Source: Dactylonectria macrodidyma (lineage: Eukaryota > Ascomycota > Sordariomycetes > Hypocreales > Nectriaceae). From it: a DNA stretch of 64,000 nt. The position numbers were made by a program, and so were the translations under genes. The notes below the pieces were generated by a model, which was given only the letters and a program-made list of their open reading frames with translations, had not been told where the DNA came from and did no database searches. Position 1 is the stretch's first letter. The number at the start of each line of letters is the position of its first letter. Below, piece after piece: positions 59,375 through 64,000 of the stretch. The stretch is taken from contig JAGMUV010000002.1 in the NCBI GenBank assembly GCA_020744425.1, positions 3,702,501 through 3,766,500 of the forward strand. The letters run 5' to 3'.

Positions 59375-60272
59375 GGCGGCGAGTCGTTGAAGCAAGTTAC
59401 ACGCGCGGCGTTGCTGGTTTTGCTTTGAGTCTCTTATAGAGGTGGTTCGGAGGGCAAAGGATGGGGGTCGCGATGCTCGTGTTGGTTGAGGAGTTCGTCT
59501 CCTTCCTGTGGTGAGTTGAAAGAGGTTGCCCGTTCTAGGCGTTAGAGTTGGAGTTGGAGGAGAAGGTGGGAGTTTCTTGATGCCCCACTGAAGTAGCGCT
59601 ACCTATTACAGTTAGTCAGTTCTAGGCTCCAAGGCGCCCAGGCTTCCTTTGTGCCTAATACGGTCTAGCGCATGAACTGCAAGTGTTGTTGCATTGTCCT
59701 GGATGCACCATTGTGGTTGAATCAACTAATCTAAAGGAGAGGGCCTTTGTCACGTTCTAGCCCGTAGAAATGATTAATTATCTTTACGCGATATTCATTT
59801 GGTAATGTCGGTCTGGATGGCAAATAGTGACGAAATGCCTCGAACCGTTACACTGAGCTAGCGTCGGGTTAGTAGCCGGTTTGGGAGCATTGTTGTTGCG
59901 ACTCGAAAGATCTGGTAATGGCTCCAGGAATAGTACTTCGCGATGAGAATTGACGGCTTGTAATTGCCTTTTTGAATTAGCATGGTACTCGATTTAAATG
60001 AATTTCAACTAGGTAGCGATGTTGTCCCTGGACAACACGAATGTGAAAGGTCACGTGATGTGGCAACCATTTCGCGCTGCACTTAACCCGCCAGTTCAGA
60101 ACGATCAACTGTAGCGACGCGTCTCTCATCCATCAAGCCTAGGATCACCAACATCTCAAGGTTTCACGGCAAAATCGCGATTCACTCACGGTAGCCATGG
60201 TGCCTTAAGTCCCGGGGAGTTGAAACTAGGGATCGCCTCCCGCCTTTCACATTGTGGTCGCGTACTTTCACC
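59375..60272. promoter_or_regulatory. Divergent promoter region, mex67 / mph1
   Basis: 898 bp between opposite start codons. It contains an 8-bp-arm inverted repeat at 60020-60037 and an E-box TCACGTGA at 60051-60058, both about 215-250 bp upstream of the mph1 ATG. No gene is seen. Confidence 0.55.
60020..60037. repeat. Inverted repeat TGTTGTCC-CT-GGACAACA
   Basis: Perfect 8-bp arms separated by 2 bp, 14 bp before the TCACGTGA box. It looks like a dimeric regulator site, but no binding protein can be named. Confidence 0.6.
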
Positions 60273-63200
60273 ATGGACAGCGACGAATTCGACGACGGGA
60301 TCGCGGATGAGGACTTTCTCACTGCTTTTGACCAGGTCTCGTCGTCTACTGGTCCTCCAGGCACGGTTCTATCATCTTCAAGCATTGTAAATGGCTCGCT
60401 GGCCACCAAAGTCCAACGAGATCCAGTTGTCGTGGCTTCCCTTGAGCTGGAAGCCCTCCCTTCAGACGCATTCTCATCACCGGAGCCTGCCCCAGCACGA
60501 GCACCCACCCGAACCATTTCAACAGGATCAGTTTCTCGTTCAGGGTTGAGCCGGGCAAACTCTGGAAACTATCGACAAACCACGCTCTTTGGTGGATCCC
60601 TATTTCCAGATGATCCAGGTCTATCCCAATCCGCTACTACAAGGGCCTTTCGCGTTGACCTACCTCGCGAGGAGCCGAGTCATCATGAACTCGATAAAGA
60701 AGCTATGAAAACCTGGGTATACCCTACGAATTTAGGTGCCACCCGAGATTATCAATTCAGCATTGTGAAAAACAGCCTCTTCAACAACACCCTCGTCGCG
60801 TTGCCTACTGGTCTTGGCAAGACCTTCATCGCTGCGACTGTGATGCTGAACTTTTACCGCTGGACCAAGCAAGCTAAGCTCGTCTTTGTTGCACCAACGA
60901 AGCCCCTTGTGGCGCAACAGATCGACGCCTGCTACAACATCGCCGGAATACCGCGCTCGGAGACGACGTTGTTGACAGGCGACATCCCCCCAGCCCTGCG
61001 AGTGGACGAATGGCAGAAAAGACGAGTATTTTTCATGACTCCGCAAACTCTCTTGAACGATATCTCTCATGGATATGCGGATCCTAAGTCAATTGCTCTG
61101 ATGGTCATCGACGAAGCACATCGGGCTGTGGGGGAATATGCGTATGCGAAGGTTACAAAGCTGATCCGTCGCTTCTCGAAGAGCTTCCGAGTCTTGGCTT
61201 TGACAGCCACACCTGGTTCGAAGATTGAGACGGTGCAAGAGGTAATTGACAACCTTGGGATTTCGCATTGCGAGATTCGCACAGAAGAATCCCTCGATAT
61301 TCGACAATATGTTCACCAGAGGAATGTTGAGCAGGTTGTGCTGGACCCTTCTGATGAGATGATGCTCGTCAGTGAGCTGTTCACAAAAGCCCTGAAGCCT
61401 ATGACCGACAAATTGAGCTCGCAGAACATCTACTACGGGCGCAGCCCGATGGCCATGACCGCATACGGCCTGATGCAAGCTCAAAAGGAGTGGTTTGCTA
61501 CACGAGGGAAACACACGAACCAAGGGGTCCAGTTCATGATGAGGGCCATCTTTAGCGTTCTTACAAGTATTGCGCATTCGATCAAGCTGCTGAACTTCCA
61601 TGGCATCAAACCCTTCTACGACAATATTGCCGACCTCCGTAGCGAGCAGGAAGACAAGGGTGAGAAGGGCTCCAAATACAAACGACAGCTCATTCAGGAC
61701 TCTAGCTTCCAAGAGATGATGGACAGGATCTCGAAGTGGTTGAAGACGGATGGCTTCGTGGGTCATCCAAAGCTGACTGCTTTGGCTGACACTGTTCTGA
61801 ATCACTTCATGGATCGCGGTGAAGGATCAGCAACACGCGTCATTGTTTTCAGCGAGTATCGAGACTCTGCGGAAGATATCGTGCGCATGTTAAACAAACA
61901 CCAACCGCTCATAAAGGCTAGTATCTTCGTTGGGCAAGCAGACAGCAAGCGAGGAGAAGGAATGAAACAGGCGCAGCAGATCGAAGCAATCGATAAGTTT
62001 AAGCAAGGACATTTTAATGTTCTTGTTGCGACATCAATTGGTGAAGAGGGCCTCGACATTGGTCAGGTCGACCTTATCGTGTGTTACGATTCCTCCGCAT
62101 CTCCAATTCGAATGCTGCAGCGCATGGGTCGAACTGGCCGGAAACGCGCTGGAAACATCGTGCTGCTTTTGATGCGGGGAAAAGAGGAAGATCAGTTCGC
62201 GAAATCCAAGGACAGCTACGAGAAGATGCAGAAGCTGATTTGCGAGGGAAGTCGGTTCAACTTTCGCTTCGATCTCTCGATGAGGATAGTGCCTAGGGAA
62301 TTCCGACCAGAAGTGGACCAACGGCATGTTGAGATTCCAATTGAGAACACTCAGGACCAGTCACTGCCCGAGCCCAAAAAGCGTCGAGCCCCTCGTGGCA
62401 AAAAGGTGCCGCCCAAGAAGTTCCACATGCCAGATGGAGTCGAGACTGGGTTTCAGACAGTTGCTAGCCTTCTCGGCAAAGGCAAATGTACCAAACCACG
62501 GCAAGCAAAACCACGACGTAACCCGGAGCTGGATGATTTTGCCCCGGTACCTGATTTGAACAGTGTATTCCTCGGAGACAAGGAGCTTAAGGAGCTTAAC
62601 CGAGCGTATCGCGATTTGCCCTTCAACCATAGTGTGGTCGAAGAGACCGACATGCCGAGCATGACAGCGTATCCCGAGCTCCAGAGACGATTGCGCACTG
62701 TTGTCAGAGTCAAGCATGGCATTCATACAAAGCGATGCGTCAAGATGTGGCGTAAGATGGGAATCGATCCTGAGAGCCTTGTACGACCATGCCGATTGGT
62801 AGATACCAGCAACTACCGCGAGATTCCAGTCCGAGCCTTCGTTGACTCTGATGGTGAGGTGGAAGACGAGTCGCCCAAATCAACAAGGGCTCCAGCCAAG
62901 AGGAAGCAAAACAAGAAGCCTATATCTAGGTCGGAGCCTCAGCCAAAAAGAAGGAGAGTATCTGCAAAAGCAGCCTCGCGTTCTACAGGAATCAGACCTG
63001 TGGTGGACCTGGACGTATCTGAAGATGAAGAGAACGATAAAGAGGAAGAGGCAGACGATGAAGTGAATGAAATGGTGCCTGCCCGTGGAGGGCGGCCTAG
63101 GAAGGGTAACAAATCTAAAGGTAAGGGAAAAAAGAAACCACAGCGAAAGAGTGGAGGGATAAACAGTGATGAGATTGGAGACGATTGCGGACGGGATAGC

Positions 63201-63509
63201 GACATGTTGGAAACGGATGGGTCGGACGACGGCGGGGATCTGGTCGACTTCATCGTCTCGGACAACCACATTACGTCAAGCATGAGAGAACCACGCTTCA
63301 CGTCGCCCACAACGGCCAGCCCTACGCCCTCTGCCCCTGATCAAATAGAGAAGCCCTTTTTCGTGCCAACCCAATTTGACGCGACGCAGGACAGCGAGGA
63401 TATTCCTGACATCGACGCGCTGGTAGGGACCAAGACGGGAGACGTGGGAACAAGGCGGACAATCCGTGGCCGCCGAGCCGTCATAGACGATAGTGACAGT
63501 GATGTTTAA
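60273..63509 (+). CDS. mph1: ATP-dependent DNA helicase Mph1 (FANCM family)
   Basis: Intronless, about 1078 aa from the ATG at 60273 (context ACC ATG G; an ATG 7 codons earlier is weaker). Mph1 is a 3'-5' DNA helicase/translocase that unwinds D-loops and remodels forks, restraining crossovers. The sequence shows an acidic N-terminus, a RQTTLFGG segment (about 101-108), the helicase core with Walker [10 protein letters not shown] (about 176-184), DEAH box (about 280-283) and LTATPG, a helical insert typical of FANCM/Hef, then [15 protein letters not shown] and motif [10 protein letters not shown] (about 616-623). The C-terminal 350 residues are charged and disordered with several basic nuclear-localisation-like clusters. 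Length and order match fungal Mph1. Confidence 0.96.
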   Translation: MDSDEFDDGIADEDFLTAFDQVSSSTGPPGTVLSSSSIVNGSLATKVQRDPVVVASLELEALPSDAFSSPEPAPARAPTRTISTGSVSRSGLSRANSGNYRQTTLFGGSLFPDDPGLSQSATTRAFRVDLPREEPSHHELDKEAMKTWVYPTNLGATRDYQFSIVKNSLFNNTLVALPTGLGKTFIAATVMLNFYRWTKQAKLVFVAPTKPLVAQQIDACYNIAGIPRSETTLLTGDIPPALRVDEWQKRRVFFMTPQTLLNDISHGYADPKSIALMVIDEAHRAVGEYAYAKVTKLIRRFSKSFRVLALTATPGSKIETVQEVIDNLGISHCEIRTEESLDIRQYVHQRNVEQVVLDPSDEMMLVSELFTKALKPMTDKLSSQNIYYGRSPMAMTAYGLMQAQKEWFATRGKHTNQGVQFMMRAIFSVLTSIAHSIKLLNFHGIKPFYDNIADLRSEQEDKGEKGSKYKRQLIQDSSFQEMMDRISKWLKTDGFVGHPKLTALADTVLNHFMDRGEGSATRVIVFSEYRDSAEDIVRMLNKHQPLIKASIFVGQADSKRGEGMKQAQQIEAIDKFKQGHFNVLVATSIGEEGLDIGQVDLIVCYDSSASPIRMLQRMGRTGRKRAGNIVLLLMRGKEEDQFAKSKDSYEKMQKLICEGSRFNFRFDLSMRIVPREFRPEVDQRHVEIPIENTQDQSLPEPKKRRAPRGKKVPPKKFHMPDGVETGFQTVASLLGKGKCTKPRQAKPRRNPELDDFAPVPDLNSVFLGDKELKELNRAYRDLPFNHSVVEETDMPSMTAYPELQRRLRTVVRVKHGIHTKRCVKMWRKMGIDPESLVRPCRLVDTSNYREIPVRAFVDSDGEVEDESPKSTRAPAKRKQNKKPISRSEPQPKRRRVSAKAASRSTGIRPVVDLDVSEDEENDKEEEADDEVNEMVPARGGRPRKGNKSKGKGKKKPQRKSGGINSDEIGDDCGRDSDMLETDGSDDGGDLVDFIVSDNHITSSMREPRFTSPTTASPTPSAPDQIEKPFFVPTQFDATQDSEDIPDIDALVGTKTGDVGTRRTIRGRRAVIDDSDSDV

Positions 63510-64000
63510 AAGAAAAGGGGCAGATGCATTTTGGAGTTCTTGGAGAGTCACAGAGCAAGGTGCTTTGTTATGGTAGGAAGGGTAACACGAATGTACATTT
63601 ATAGACGAGCTATCTACGAGACCGGCAGAGTCTCAAATCGAGATGACAGGACAAGCTCCTCATAGACACCACCCGCAACGACAATGAGGAATATCGAGCG
63701 ACTGAGTCGAAATAGAAAACCGTACTGTTCTTGGCATACGCCCAGACATCGTGTCACGGAAGAAACCTATTGTCAATGGGTTAGCCTTTGATCCACCATC
63801 GACGAGTTCGAATGAAGCTGCAGGAACATCTCGAATTTTCAGAAACCCAGTGTATAAGCACCACCGCTCCCCGGCCGCTTCCGCCACGCACTCCCTCCCC
63901 GTAGGACCGGGGCCCCCCCGCGTGCAGGCCTCGCGGCCGCACAGCAGGAGGTCGGGTCGACCACGGATCAAGAGCGGTAGAACGGGGCGGTGACGGGGGC
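63510..64000. other. Right-edge region, possible 3' end of a minus-strand gene
   Basis: No complete gene. On the minus strand a frame reads YGFLFRLSRSIFLIVVAGG and on to RFETLPVS with a stop at 63616-63614. It contains a membrane-like segment and could be the last exon of a gene that extends beyond the window, with candidate AG acceptors near 63735-63775. The evidence is weak because the other frames are open here too. Confidence 0.25.

Overview
The window is nuclear DNA from a filamentous ascomycete (Pezizomycotina), most likely a Sordariomycete. The evidence is many short GT-AG introns (about 50-110 nt) with CTAAC-like branch sites, CT-rich leaders, a NUC-1/PHO4-type bHLH regulator, a Zn2Cys6 regulator, a HeLo-domain cell-death-type protein, and large gene-poor gaps. 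There is no bacterial-style operon, tRNA, rRNA, CRISPR array or intact transposon that I can support. Class-level placement is inference.

Layout, left to right: an ammonium transporter (1912-3606, +) faces a membrane-anchored histidine acid phosphatase (4173-6218, -). A TauD/TfdA-type dioxygenase follows (9187-10606, -), then a Zn2Cys6 zinc-cluster protein (13598 to about 16370, -) and a 5.5 kb gap. A divergent protein kinase (21941-23665, +) converges on a SWIM zinc-finger protein (23982-25436, -). Next come the splicing factor SF3B6/p14 (28527-29221, -), an MBD4-like HhH-GPD DNA glycosylase (30786-32321, +), the Erv29/SURF4 ER cargo receptor (33885-34961, +), a HeLo-pseudokinase protein (36136-38027, +), and the Cdc14 phosphatase (38777-40940, -), which diverges from the KEOPS subunit Pcc1 (41814-42251, +). 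The right third holds a NUC-1/PHO4-like bHLH factor (42652 to at least 44707, -), a kelch-like single-pass membrane protein (50025-52274, -), the mRNA exporter Mex67 (57157-59374, -), and the Mph1/FANCM helicase (60273-63509, +), which diverges from Mex67.

Most genes are conserved housekeeping or regulatory genes on both strands and do not form a metabolic cluster. Loose themes are nutrient sensing (ammonium uptake, phosphatase, NUC-1-like phosphate regulator), genome maintenance (T:G-type glycosylase, Mph1), cell cycle (Cdc14) and RNA biology (SF3B6, Mex67, Pcc1). The most unusual gene is the HeLo-pseudokinase: its architecture, a HeLo membrane-targeting bundle plus a dead kinase fold, parallels animal MLKL. 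Exon coordinates were derived by hand from splice sites and reading-frame continuity. Two genes (the zinc-cluster protein and the NUC-1-like factor) have an unresolved 5' end.
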